From: JBFLYN01 sp040756655
Lineage (GTDB): Bacteria; Bacillota; Sulfobacillia; UBA8153
Direction: 5' to 3'
DNA length: 57,808 nt
Assembly: GCA_040756655.1 (NCBI GenBank)
Contig: JBFLYN010000020.1
Span: 1 to 57,808 of the forward strand
Shown piece by piece: positions 34,844-43,197 of this stretch (positions within the stretch are counted from its first letter, which is position 1; every line of letters starts with the position of its first letter). The notes under the pieces are model-generated. The model did not search any database and had not been told where the DNA came from. It saw only the letters and a program-made list of their open reading frames with translations. The position numbers and the translations under genes are program-made.

Positions 34844-36462
34844 TTGCTTACCAGCGTGCGGTAGCAGCCCGGGTTCCTGCCCCGCAAGGGGTCGGTCCCG
34901 GGCGCTACCAGCTTGGCCCGGGCGTCGGCCACCAGGAGCGAGGCCAGGGTCGCCTGTTCTGTTCCGACCAGCGCGGGAGCGAGCAACCGCCCGGACGGGT
35001 CGGCTACGGCAGAGAAGCCTGACCCGGACGCGAGGTTATCAGCTACGGCCACAAAGACCCGGTTCTCCGCGGCCCGGGTGCGGGCAACACCAGTGTAATC
35101 CGGGCCGGCCATCCTGCGGGGCCATAACACTACATCGGCTCCTTGAAGCGCAAGGACCCGGGCGACCTCAGGGAGTAAGCCTTCATATCCCAGCATGGAG
35201 CCGAGCTTGAGCGAGCCGGTCTCCAGCACCCCTAAATGGTCTCCCGGCAGCAGTGTCTCGCGCTCATCCGACTCCAGGTGAACCTTGCGATAGCTGCCCA
35301 GAAGCCTCTTACGGTTGGCCAAAAAGAGGGTCTTATACTTGTCCCGGCCCGCCGTTTCCAGCGCCGTTACTGCCACCATGGTGCGGTCATTGCCAAGGAC
35401 TCCAGCAAGGGACGGGAGCACTTCGCCGGCGTCCCAGCCTGCGGATGGCGAAGGCTCTCCCAACACCACCAGGTCTGCCCCCTGCTCCTCCATAACCCTG
35501 GCATACTCGCAAGCACGCTCCAATGCCCCAGGCGGTTCCAGTTCCAGCTGGACTAGGGCGACAAAGAAAGGACCGGTTCCCGCTGGCGAAGGCAGGGACG
35601 GGGCGGTGGGTTCGACTAACTGGCCATAGACCCCGGGACGGCGGTCCAGCAATGGGTGCAGGCGGCCGTCCACCGGGCCTCCGGGCCCGAAGGGCCCCAG
35701 CTCGCAGGTGAGGATTTCCTCCTGGTCGGCACTGGCCATGGCCAGGGTTTCGCCGCCCGGGCCCACCACCAGGCTGCGGCCGCAATACAGCACGCTGCCT
35801 TTTTCCATGCCGATTTTGTTGGCACAGGCTATGTACACGCTGTTTTCCAGGGCCCGGCACGACATCATGAACTCGGCCTGGGGATTCGTGAGCAGGGCCG
35901 TGTCCCTCCCATAGGTAACCCAGTTAGTGGGGTCCAGCAACAGCGTAGCTCCCCGCAGGGCAAGAGCCCGGGCGACCTCCGGAAGGCGCCCATCGGCACA
36001 CACAAACATGCCCACGCTGACGCTCCCCCCGGCTCGTGCGTCCACCTCGAAGATGTCGAACTTGTGGCCGGGTCGAAACCAAGCGGAGTCAAAATGCCAA
36101 AGAAAGTGCTTGCGTGCTTTCCCTGCCACACTACCTCTGCGGTCAATGAGGAAGGCTGTGTTGTAGAGGGCGCCCTCGTTTTCTTCCACCAGGCCCACGC
36201 AAACCCAAGCACGATGCCGGGCGGCCCGGGCACAGAATTGCTCCAGAGCGTGTTCCAGGTCGGGGTAATGGTCACGCCGGTCTAACCAGGGTCGTAAGTA
36301 GTAGGCGGGGTAGACGCATTCGGGCAGGAGTATAAGGTCGGAACCATGTCCGGCTGCCTCATCCACGGCCTCCAGGGCCCGCTCAAGGGCCACTGCAGCT
36401 TGTCCAGCATCACGGGCTGCCAACTGCACACACGAGACTCTCAAGGTTGTCAAAGCGCTCAC
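34840..36462 (-). CDS. Tandem nitrilase-domain amidohydrolase
   Basis: The 540-residue protein contains two complete carbon-nitrogen hydrolase domains in a row. The first (residues ~5-285) has the catalytic triad Glu48 (LLPECVYP), Lys118 and Cys155 (FVCADGRLPEVAR). The second (~300-535) keeps Glu336 (VLGEPSPS) and Lys393 (SYRKVHL) but has Gly425 where the cysteine belongs (LGYEGLLPEVAR), so it is probably inactive. Single-domain nitrilases are ~270-300 residues; a two-domain form is unusual. GTG 36462 has AGGAG six bases upstream on the minus strand; TTG 36453 is an alternative. The substrate is unknown. Confidence 0.85.
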   Translation of the reverse strand: MSALTTLRVSCVQLAARDAGQAAVALERALEAVDEAAGHGSDLILLPECVYPAYYLRPWLDRRDHYPDLEHALEQFCARAARHRAWVCVGLVEENEGALYNTAFLIDRRGSVAGKARKHFLWHFDSAWFRPGHKFDIFEVDARAGGSVSVGMFVCADGRLPEVARALALRGATLLLDPTNWVTYGRDTALLTNPQAEFMMSCRALENSVYIACANKIGMEKGSVLYCGRSLVVGPGGETLAMASADQEEILTCELGPFGPGGPVDGRLHPLLDRRPGVYGQLVEPTAPSLPSPAGTGPFFVALVQLELEPPGALERACEYARVMEEQGADLVVLGEPSPSAGWDAGEVLPSLAGVLGNDRTMVAVTALETAGRDKYKTLFLANRKRLLGSYRKVHLESDERETLLPGDHLGVLETGSLKLGSMLGYEGLLPEVARVLALQGADVVLWPRRMAGPDYTGVARTRAAENRVFVAVADNLASGSGFSAVADPSGRLLAPALVGTEQATLASLLVADARAKLVAPGTDPLRGRNPGCYRTLVSN

Positions 36463-36493
36463 CTCTGGCTCCTATTGTACACTCACATCCGGG

Positions 36494-36523
36494 TGGTTAA
36501 AAGACTCCTTCCAGGTCATGCTA
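36494..36523 (+). promoter_or_regulatory. Candidate sigma-G promoter of the gerABC operon
   Basis: TGGTTA (36494-36499) and CATGCTA (36517-36523) are separated by 17 bases, close to the forespore sigma-G consensus TGAATA / CATACTA. Germinant-receptor operons are typically sigma-G dependent, which supports the match. Confidence 0.45.
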
Positions 36524-36555
36524 AGCATGCTGCTTGAGTCTAGGGGGCCTGGGAA

Positions 36556-38271
36556 GTGCCGGTGATCGAGTTTTTCAAGCGCCTTCTAACCGTGGATGAC
36601 TCCACCATGCAGGAGACCTTTTCTTTGGGGGACCGTCCCGCCCAGCCCACACCCGGGGCTACGCCCGAGCCCGGCCGCAAGAGGCGCCGCCGTCGCCGCG
36701 CCCACGGCCGTCCTGCAGAGGGGGAACCCAGGGCCGGTGAGCCCCTGGCCACCTCGCTGGCAGCCAACCGTCGCCGGTTAGAAACGGTCTTCAACATACC
36801 GCCCAACGCTGACGTGGTCATACGGCCCTTCGACATCGGGACCCGGCCCCCGCTCAAGGCCATGGCCGTGTTCATGGAAGGCTTGGCCAAGCGGGACGTG
36901 ATCAACGACGCCGTACTCACGTCTCTTATGCAATTTGCACACTTGGATCCCATGCCGCCAGACCGCACCAGACTCATGGAGGACATAGCCCTCCGGTGGT
37001 TGCCGGGTAACGAAGTGAGAGTCTTAGGCGAGCTACCAGCGGTCGTCAAAGAGATCGTCCTCGGGGCCACTGCCGTCTTGGTGGAAGGCTCCGACCGGGC
37101 ACTCATCGTCGAGACCAAGGGCTGGGACTACCGGAGCGTGGAGGAGCCGCAGAGCGAAATGTTGGTGCGGGGACCCCACGAAGGGTTTGTAGAGAACTTC
37201 CGCACCAACACCGGCTTGATCCGGAAAATCCTCCGGACTGAACGGTTGGTCACCGAGATGACCACCGTGGGAAGGATAGGGCGCTCTTTGCTCGCCATCA
37301 TGTACGTGGACGGCTTGGCCAACCCCAAACTGATAGAAGAGGTGCGACGGAGAATCCAGGCCATCGAGGTAGATTACGTGGCAGAGAGCGGGATCTTAGA
37401 GCAGCTCATCGAGGACTACCCGCTGGCGTTCATGCCGTCTGTCCTGGCCACCCAGCGGCCCGACCGCGTTGCGGCCTTCCTTTCCGAAGGGCATGTAGCC
37501 ATCCTCTTGGACAACAGCCCGTTTGCCCTGGTTGTACCCACCACTTTCTTCACGCTCCTGCATTCGCCCGAAGATCATTACCTTCGCTGGCCCTATGGAG
37601 CGTTCATGCGCGTAATCCGCGTAGGAGCGTTCTTCATCGCAATTCTTCTGCCGGCTCTATACGTGGCAGTCAGCAATTACCATCAAGAGATGATCCCTAC
37701 CGATCTGATGCTGAGCATGGCCGGCGCCCGGGAGCTTGTACCCTTTCCCACGGTGGTGGAGGTCCTGCTCATGGAAGGGGCATTTGAACTTATCCGGGAA
37801 GCCGGGCTCCGGGTGCCCACCGTCATCGGACCTACCATCGGCATAGTGGGCGCGCTGATTCTGGGACAGGCGGCGGTGCAGGCAGGCATCATCAGCCCGC
37901 TCCTGGTCATCGTGGTGGCCCTGACGGCCTTAGGTTCCTTCGGCATTCCCGACTACGGGTTGCAGTTTGGTGTGAGACTGTCCCGGTTTCTCTTCATCCT
38001 GGCCGGGGCAGTGCTGGGGTTTTTGGGCATTTCGGCCGGGCTGGTGTTACTGGCTTTGCACCTGACGAGCCTGAAGTCTTTCGGAGTGCCGGTGGCTTCC
38101 CCTCGTGCTCCCTACCGCAGAAGCCAGGACGTGATCCTCCGGGGCTGGGTGTACCGGGACGAAAAGCGCCCGGAGCATCTCCGTACGCTGGAATCCACGC
38201 GGCAGTCGGAGCTCACGCGACCCTGGTGGCCTCATGCCCGGGTTCACTGGCGGAGAAAGGGCAGGCGGTGA
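36556..38271 (+). CDS. gerA: Spore germination receptor A-subunit (GerA family)
   Basis: The A subunit lies in the spore inner membrane and acts with B and C subunits to respond to nutrients. The 571-residue protein has a basic, disordered N-terminal part (residues ~35-55 rich in Arg), a soluble domain, and then about five or six membrane segments from residue ~350, with the family motif IPTDLMLSMAGARELVPFPT. Starts are GTG 36556 or GTG 36562. The gene is followed by gerB and gerC in the usual order, with a GTGA overlap. Confidence 0.95.
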   Translation: MPVIEFFKRLLTVDDSTMQETFSLGDRPAQPTPGATPEPGRKRRRRRRAHGRPAEGEPRAGEPLATSLAANRRRLETVFNIPPNADVVIRPFDIGTRPPLKAMAVFMEGLAKRDVINDAVLTSLMQFAHLDPMPPDRTRLMEDIALRWLPGNEVRVLGELPAVVKEIVLGATAVLVEGSDRALIVETKGWDYRSVEEPQSEMLVRGPHEGFVENFRTNTGLIRKILRTERLVTEMTTVGRIGRSLLAIMYVDGLANPKLIEEVRRRIQAIEVDYVAESGILEQLIEDYPLAFMPSVLATQRPDRVAAFLSEGHVAILLDNSPFALVVPTTFFTLLHSPEDHYLRWPYGAFMRVIRVGAFFIAILLPALYVAVSNYHQEMIPTDLMLSMAGARELVPFPTVVEVLLMEGAFELIREAGLRVPTVIGPTIGIVGALILGQAAVQAGIISPLLVIVVALTALGSFGIPDYGLQFGVRLSRFLFILAGAVLGFLGISAGLVLLALHLTSLKSFGVPVASPRAPYRRSQDVILRGWVYRDEKRPEHLRTLESTRQSELTRPWWPHARVHWRRKGRR

Positions 38272-39386
38272 AGGCGCGGATCAAGGACGGCAACATAGAC
38301 GGTCGGCAGGCGCTGGCATTGCTCATGGTAGCCACCAGTGCCAAGGTCTTTTTGCTGTTCCCACGAGTTATGGTCAACGCCGCAGCCACGGCCGGGTGGT
38401 TGCTGGTGCTCATCAGTGCCCTGCTGGCGGGAACCCTGGTGCTCGTGCTGGCCAAGCTTTTGGCTGCCATGGGCGGGGACTACAGCCTGGAGGAAGTGGC
38501 GGAAGCCCGCTTAGGTCCCGGGGGCGGACTGGTAGCCGGGGTAACGCTTTCGCTGCTTTTTTTGGCTGACGTGGCGCTAACTGCCCGGCAATTCTCCGAG
38601 GCTCTCATCACTGCCGTGTTGCCGGAAACACCCATTTCGGTGGTTACCGCTGTCCTGTTCCTGGTAGCCCTGTATGGAGCCTACCTGGGTATCGAGGCGC
38701 TCAGCCGGGTTGCTTGGCTGCTAGTGCCGTGGATAGGCATGGGCGTGGTCCTGGGGGGAGTGCTGGTGTTCCCCTACACCCGGCCCGAGCAAATTTTCCC
38801 ACTTTTAGGCAATGGGCTGGATGTGCTGGTAACCCGGGGTATCACCGGCACCGGGTTCTTCATGGAGCTCCTGCTCATCTTGGTGATCCGGCCTTTCTTG
38901 CGCCAGCCCGGGCAGACGACCGTGGTGGCACTGAGCGCCACTGCACTGGCAGGCATGGCCATGGCCGGAGTTGTGGCCCAGTACATCATGGTTTTCCCGG
39001 TGCCCACTGCCGATACCGTCACTTTCCCGCTGTTACAGATGATACGCCTGGTGTTCCTCGGGCGGTTCACCCAGCGGGTGGAGGCGGCGTACATCTTCGT
39101 CTGGGTGATCACGGGTATGCTCAAAATGGGAATAGTACTATATGCCAGCGCCCTCTTGCTGGCACGGGGCTTAGGGTTGCCGGTGTTCAGACCACTTTTG
39201 TTTGCCCTCACCCTGCTGGCCTTTGCAGTTAGCTTCGTGCCTGACAGCATGGTGCAAGCCTTTGAATGGGATGCTTTCACCCTGCGCGAGCGGGGCTGGG
39301 TGGTAGGGTACATACTGCCCTTGGTGCTGCTGGGCATGGCCCTGCTGGCCAGGGGCATTGGGAGGAAAGGAGGCAGGGTCCGCTGA
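38268..39386 (+). CDS. gerB: Spore germination receptor B-subunit (GerAB permease family)
   Basis: The 372-residue protein has about ten membrane segments and resembles the APC-type amino-acid permeases used as germinant-binding B subunits (IDGRQALALLMVATSAKVFLL at the start, EVAEARLGPGGG in a loop). GTG 38268 overlaps the gerA stop (GTGA), so the two are translationally coupled. A longer reading from 38226 lies inside gerA and has no ribosome site. Confidence 0.94.
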   Translation: MKARIKDGNIDGRQALALLMVATSAKVFLLFPRVMVNAAATAGWLLVLISALLAGTLVLVLAKLLAAMGGDYSLEEVAEARLGPGGGLVAGVTLSLLFLADVALTARQFSEALITAVLPETPISVVTAVLFLVALYGAYLGIEALSRVAWLLVPWIGMGVVLGGVLVFPYTRPEQIFPLLGNGLDVLVTRGITGTGFFMELLLILVIRPFLRQPGQTTVVALSATALAGMAMAGVVAQYIMVFPVPTADTVTFPLLQMIRLVFLGRFTQRVEAAYIFVWVITGMLKMGIVLYASALLLARGLGLPVFRPLLFALTLLAFAVSFVPDSMVQAFEWDAFTLRERGWVVGYILPLVLLGMALLARGIGRKGGRVR

Positions 39387-40612
39387 AGGCACGGTGGCTC
39401 GTCTACATTCTCCTGCCTTTGGTGCCGTTGGGGGCGGGCGGGTGCTGGGATCGCCACGAGATGGAAGAACTGGCCTGGGTCCTGGTGCTCGGGCTGGACC
39501 AGCGACCCCGGCAGCGCGTGGAAGTTACCGCCCTCATCGCCATCCCCCGCCGGCTGCAACAAGATGACGGGAGCGGGGAGAAGCCGTTCTTCGTGGCATC
39601 GGCCGTGGGCGACACCATTTTTGATGCAATGAACCTGCTAAACTGCTACGTAAGTCGCAGGATCAATCTCACCCATGCCAAGGCCGTGGTCATGGGCATG
39701 GACACCGCCGAGCAAGGCATCCAGGTGTACCTTGACGGACTGTCCCGTGACCGGGAGGCCAGGCGTATCATGTCGGTGCTGATCAGCCATGGGCCTGCCG
39801 GCGAGTTCATCCGCGCCATCGCGCCCCGCATCGAGGCCAACCCGGGCAAGTACATGGAAGAACTCATTGCCAACCGCCAGTTCACCGGGTTCTACGAGCC
39901 CTCGCTGGTCCATGACATACTGGTGGCCATCGCATCCCCAGCGGAAGAACCTGTAGCCATCCGGGCCGCCTTGAGCGAGGGACCGGGCCGCCCCGGGCAG
40001 GAGACTGCGGCTGACGTGGGAGCCGGTGAGGTCCCCCGCCGTGGCGGAGACCCAGTGGAACTCATAGGCGGAGTGGTTTTTTCCGGCGACCGGGCCGTGG
40101 GGACGCTTACCGGCGATGAGATGCGGGCGGTTGCCATGGTGCGGGGCACCTTTCGCCGTGCCTCGGTGACGGTCCCCCAACCGGGGGAAGAGGAGGGTTG
40201 GCTGGCGCTGGCTCTCAGTCAAAGGTCGCCTCCTCGCATATCCGTGGACCTTGGCAGCGACCCACCCAGGTTGCGGACTCGCATCAGCCTGGAAGCTGAC
40301 ATCCTTATGGCGGACGATGGCTTCAACTATTCCGGGCAAGAGACCATCGTGCGCCTTCAGCAGCAAGCCGCCCGGGTGCTGAAAGAGCGCATCGAAGCCG
40401 TAGTCAGACGGGCCCAGGAGGAGTTTCAGGCTGATATCTTCGGCTTTGGCCGTCATGTACAGCCCCACTTCCTTACCTGGCCCCAATGGCAAGACTATCG
40501 GTGGCTCCAAAGGTTTCCGGAGGCGGTCATTGAGGTGGAAGTCAACTTGGAAATCCGGAGGATCGGCCTACTGTTTAGGGAGCATCGTCCTCGCGGGGCT
40601 GAGACCAGATGA
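39383..40612 (+). CDS. gerC: Spore germination receptor C-subunit (Ger(x)C lipoprotein)
   Basis: The 409-residue lipoprotein has a signal sequence with lipobox (GAGGCWDRHEME) and the family opening ELAWVLVLGLD. Ger(x)C patterns occur later (FVASAVGDTIFDAMNL, SRRINLTHAKAVVMG), and the C-terminal part contains DIFGFGRHVQ. No ATG, GTG or TTG is in frame between the upstream coding overlap and the signal peptide. CTG 39383, overlapping the gerB stop as CTGA and 11 bases after AAGGAGG, is the likely start. Confidence 0.9.
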   Translation: MKARWLVYILLPLVPLGAGGCWDRHEMEELAWVLVLGLDQRPRQRVEVTALIAIPRRLQQDDGSGEKPFFVASAVGDTIFDAMNLLNCYVSRRINLTHAKAVVMGMDTAEQGIQVYLDGLSRDREARRIMSVLISHGPAGEFIRAIAPRIEANPGKYMEELIANRQFTGFYEPSLVHDILVAIASPAEEPVAIRAALSEGPGRPGQETAADVGAGEVPRRGGDPVELIGGVVFSGDRAVGTLTGDEMRAVAMVRGTFRRASVTVPQPGEEEGWLALALSQRSPPRISVDLGSDPPRLRTRISLEADILMADDGFNYSGQETIVRLQQQAARVLKERIEAVVRRAQEEFQADIFGFGRHVQPHFLTWPQWQDYRWLQRFPEAVIEVEVNLEIRRIGLLFREHRPRGAETR

Positions 40613-40794
40613 TAGGGGCAACCAGGGTCGGCATAATCTTGGGCCTGCTCATGCCTCCACTCCTGGTGAGCATCTACACCCTGAACTTCGGCCGCTGGCT
40701 GGGGCGCCGGGGGTACCGCCGGGGAGCGCTGGGCGTGTACCTCCTGGCCATACTGGCCCTGGCCGTACCCGCATGGCTGCTCCTGGCTGACTAG
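40609..40794 (+). CDS. Small two-helix membrane protein of the ger operon
   Basis: The 61-residue protein has two hydrophobic helices (residues ~5-25 and ~42-58) joined by a basic loop (GRWLGRRGYRRG). Its ATG overlaps the gerC stop as ATGA. Some GerA-type operons carry a small two-helix 'D subunit' that modulates receptor function, and this gene fits by size, topology and position. Sequence similarity to those cannot be judged here. Confidence 0.7.
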   Translation: MIGATRVGIILGLLMPPLLVSIYTLNFGRWLGRRGYRRGALGVYLLAILALAVPAWLLLAD

Positions 40795-41177
40795 AAGGTG
40801 ACCCCATCGACTCCCGGCCCACGCCCTCTCAAGGTAATTACGATGCGGTTGGGCAGGCAGACAATGGACTGCCCGGTCCGGCCGATCCAGCCTGTTGCCG
40901 AGCAGATACCCAGAGGGCACACTTCGGAAGGCATGGGCAAAATGCGCACCTTGCCGTTTTGAGTCTCAATGGTAGCCTCTCCCCGGGGAAAAGCTACCTG
41001 GTACTGGAAAACCTCCTGGCTTCCCAGCTGCGGCACCTCGAATTCCAACACTTTCTGACCGGCGATCTCGACCACCGCTACCAGTCGGTCCGGGCTCGGC
41101 CACAGCTGGAACGTTGTCCACATCAAAATTGAGAACGCAGCCACCGACACGATGATGAGCTTGTCGTACCGGGTCAT
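40791..41177 (-). CDS. NusG domain II-containing protein
   Basis: The 128-residue protein has an N-terminal membrane helix (residues ~8-26) and a beta-rich domain. The domain II pattern includes VEIAGQKVLEFEV and two cysteines in SEVCPLGICSATGWI, then VCLPNRIVITLRG. Such membrane-anchored NusG-II proteins are often encoded with energy-conservation or ApbE-related genes, but the function is unknown. ATG 41177 has AAGG seven to ten bases upstream. It converges with the ger operon. Confidence 0.85.
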   Translation of the reverse strand: MTRYDKLIIVSVAAFSILMWTTFQLWPSPDRLVAVVEIAGQKVLEFEVPQLGSQEVFQYQVAFPRGEATIETQNGKVRILPMPSEVCPLGICSATGWIGRTGQSIVCLPNRIVITLRGRGPGVDGVTF

Positions 41178-41298
41178 GAGCATCACCTTGGGTTTGCGTA
41201 TTCTTCATAGTCATCATACCAGAACCGGGCGGCAAGGTAAAATCGCAGGCCACAGGGGCACACTGTAAAGGGTAAGTTTCGGCAAGGGAGGTTACCTC

Positions 41299-43137
41299 TT
41301 GGACGAGGACTTTCGGTTTTCGCCACGTCCCAACCGGGCCCACGAAATCCAGTGGAGAAACTGGGGACGGGCGCCGTTCGACGAAGCCCAGCGCGCCCAG
41401 AAACCAGTGCTGCTGGCCATCAGTGGGGTATGGTGCCACTGGTGCCACGTCATGGATGAGACCACCTATTCTGACCCGGACGTCATAGGGCTTATCAACG
41501 AGTATTACATCCCGGTCCGGGTCGATTCAGACCGCAGGCCCGATGTGAACTCCAGGTACAACTTAGGGGGGTGGCCGACCACGGCCATTCTCACACCCGG
41601 TGGAGAACTCCTCACCGGCGGGACCTACGTTCCGCCGGACCAGCTCAAGCGCCTGCTCCGGGGCATGGCCAAGGTCTTCTCCGAGGAGCATGAGGGTATT
41701 GTAAAGCGCTTGGCCCGAGCCAGCCTAGAAAGGCACGAGGAGCGCGAAGAGCCGGACGAGGCCCTGGAGCGCCCGGATGACCGGGAGGCCCGGAAATGCT
41801 ACGCGCTGGTCCTACAGGCGCTGCGGAGGGCATACGACCAGGTGCATGGGGGCTTTGGTCGCGAGCCCAAGTTCCCCATGGTGGACGCGCTGGAACTGGC
41901 CCTGAAGGAGTATGTGATCACAGGTGACGAGAGCCTCAGGGAAATGGTCCTGCAGTCTCTCTCCGGCATGGCCGGCGGCGGGATGTACGATCACGTGGAA
42001 GGCGGCTTCTTCCGGTACTCCACTACTCGCGACTGGAGCATTCCTCACTTTGAGAAGATGCTAGAAGACAACGCGGGGCTTTTGAGACTCCTGGGCGAGG
42101 TCCATGCAGTCACCGGCGACAGCCGCTGGTCTGACCTGGCCCAAGATGTCTACCGGTTCTTGAAGAATGTCATGTTCCTGCCGGATACCGGCTGCTGGGC
42201 CGGTACCCAGGATGCTGACGAGGAGTACTACGGCCTGCCCGAGACCCGGCGCAGACAGCGAGAAGCTCCCTACGTGGATCGGACCATCTACACTAACTAC
42301 AACGCCATGATGGCCAGGGCCCTCATGGAGAGCGGTGCCTATCTTGGCCAAGATGAGTGGATATCCGCTGGCGAGCGTACTCTCGAGGTCCTTTGGAATA
42401 TGGCGTATCGGACCGGCTATGGAGTGGCCCACTACGTGCTGGACGGGGAGCCCAGGCTATTCGGATTACTCGAGGACAACGTGATGGTGGGAAGAGCAGC
42501 CCTTGCAGCCCATGCAGTTACCGGCGGTGCCAGGTGGCTGGACATGTCCCGGGAACTGGCTGACTTCACTGTAGCCAGATTCTCGGCGGCGGCTGGGGGG
42601 CTCCGGGCACACCTGGTGGACGGCGACGCCGTGGGCCCCTTGGCCCGGCCCCGGGTTGAACTTGATTCCAACTCCGTAGCCATGGCATGGCTGGCCGCCC
42701 TGGGCAGGACGACGGGAAGCACCGAGTACCTGGACCAGGTGGCGCGGTCGGTGACTGCACCTCACACCGGGCATGCTCAGGATAGGGTAACCAGCGCAGC
42801 CTACGCACTGGCCATCTCGGCCTGGCAAAGACCATGGGTAACGGTGGTGCTGTCTGGAACCAGCGGCGCCCAAGACGCCATGCGCGGGGCCGCGCTGGGA
42901 GTATACCTGCCCCAAAAAGCCCTGGTCACCGGGGAAGCTGGCCACCGCGTGCTGGTCTGCGTGGGCACCCGCTGCCTCAAGCCGGTAGCAAGCGCCCAGG
43001 CTCTGGCCGAGGAGCTCCGGGAACTTTCGACACCGGGCAAGAACCGGGAACTCCTTGACCAGTGGGGGGAAGCGTTATTGGTGGAAGATGCTTGTACAAA
43101 CCGTGAACGAGAACTGGGTCACCGGTCTTTGAGCTAG
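41299..43137 (+). CDS. YyaL-type thioredoxin-domain protein (DUF255)
   Basis: The 612-residue protein begins with a thioredoxin-like domain containing WCHWCHVM (Cys46, Cys49). The remainder, an alpha/alpha-barrel-like region, has the family motifs RYNLGGWPTTAILTP, GGMYDHVEGGFFRYSTTRDW and PHFEKMLEDNAGLL. These are characteristic of the YyaL / SSP411 family. Family members are usually ~620-700 residues. The function is unresolved; the barrel resembles N-acylglucosamine-2-epimerase and glycosidase folds. TTG 41299 follows GGGAGG. Confidence 0.92.
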   Translation: MDEDFRFSPRPNRAHEIQWRNWGRAPFDEAQRAQKPVLLAISGVWCHWCHVMDETTYSDPDVIGLINEYYIPVRVDSDRRPDVNSRYNLGGWPTTAILTPGGELLTGGTYVPPDQLKRLLRGMAKVFSEEHEGIVKRLARASLERHEEREEPDEALERPDDREARKCYALVLQALRRAYDQVHGGFGREPKFPMVDALELALKEYVITGDESLREMVLQSLSGMAGGGMYDHVEGGFFRYSTTRDWSIPHFEKMLEDNAGLLRLLGEVHAVTGDSRWSDLAQDVYRFLKNVMFLPDTGCWAGTQDADEEYYGLPETRRRQREAPYVDRTIYTNYNAMMARALMESGAYLGQDEWISAGERTLEVLWNMAYRTGYGVAHYVLDGEPRLFGLLEDNVMVGRAALAAHAVTGGARWLDMSRELADFTVARFSAAAGGLRAHLVDGDAVGPLARPRVELDSNSVAMAWLAALGRTTGSTEYLDQVARSVTAPHTGHAQDRVTSAAYALAISAWQRPWVTVVLSGTSGAQDAMRGAALGVYLPQKALVTGEAGHRVLVCVGTRCLKPVASAQALAEELRELSTPGKNRELLDQWGEALLVEDACTNRERELGHRSLS

Positions 43138-43193
43138 GACCATGCCGAGGAGAGATGCCACTGGGCCATCTTTGCGCCCGTGATGGACGAGTG

Positions 43194-43197
43194 CTAG
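43194..43197. repeat. CTAG target duplication, left of the IS1182-type remnant
   Basis: CTAG directly precedes the left inverted repeat and recurs at 45044-45047 right after the right repeat. Confidence 0.7.

Noticed and set aside
41645..42945. Long minus-strand readings across the YyaL gene
   Set aside because: They mirror codon bias of the plus-strand gene, whose family motifs are unambiguous.
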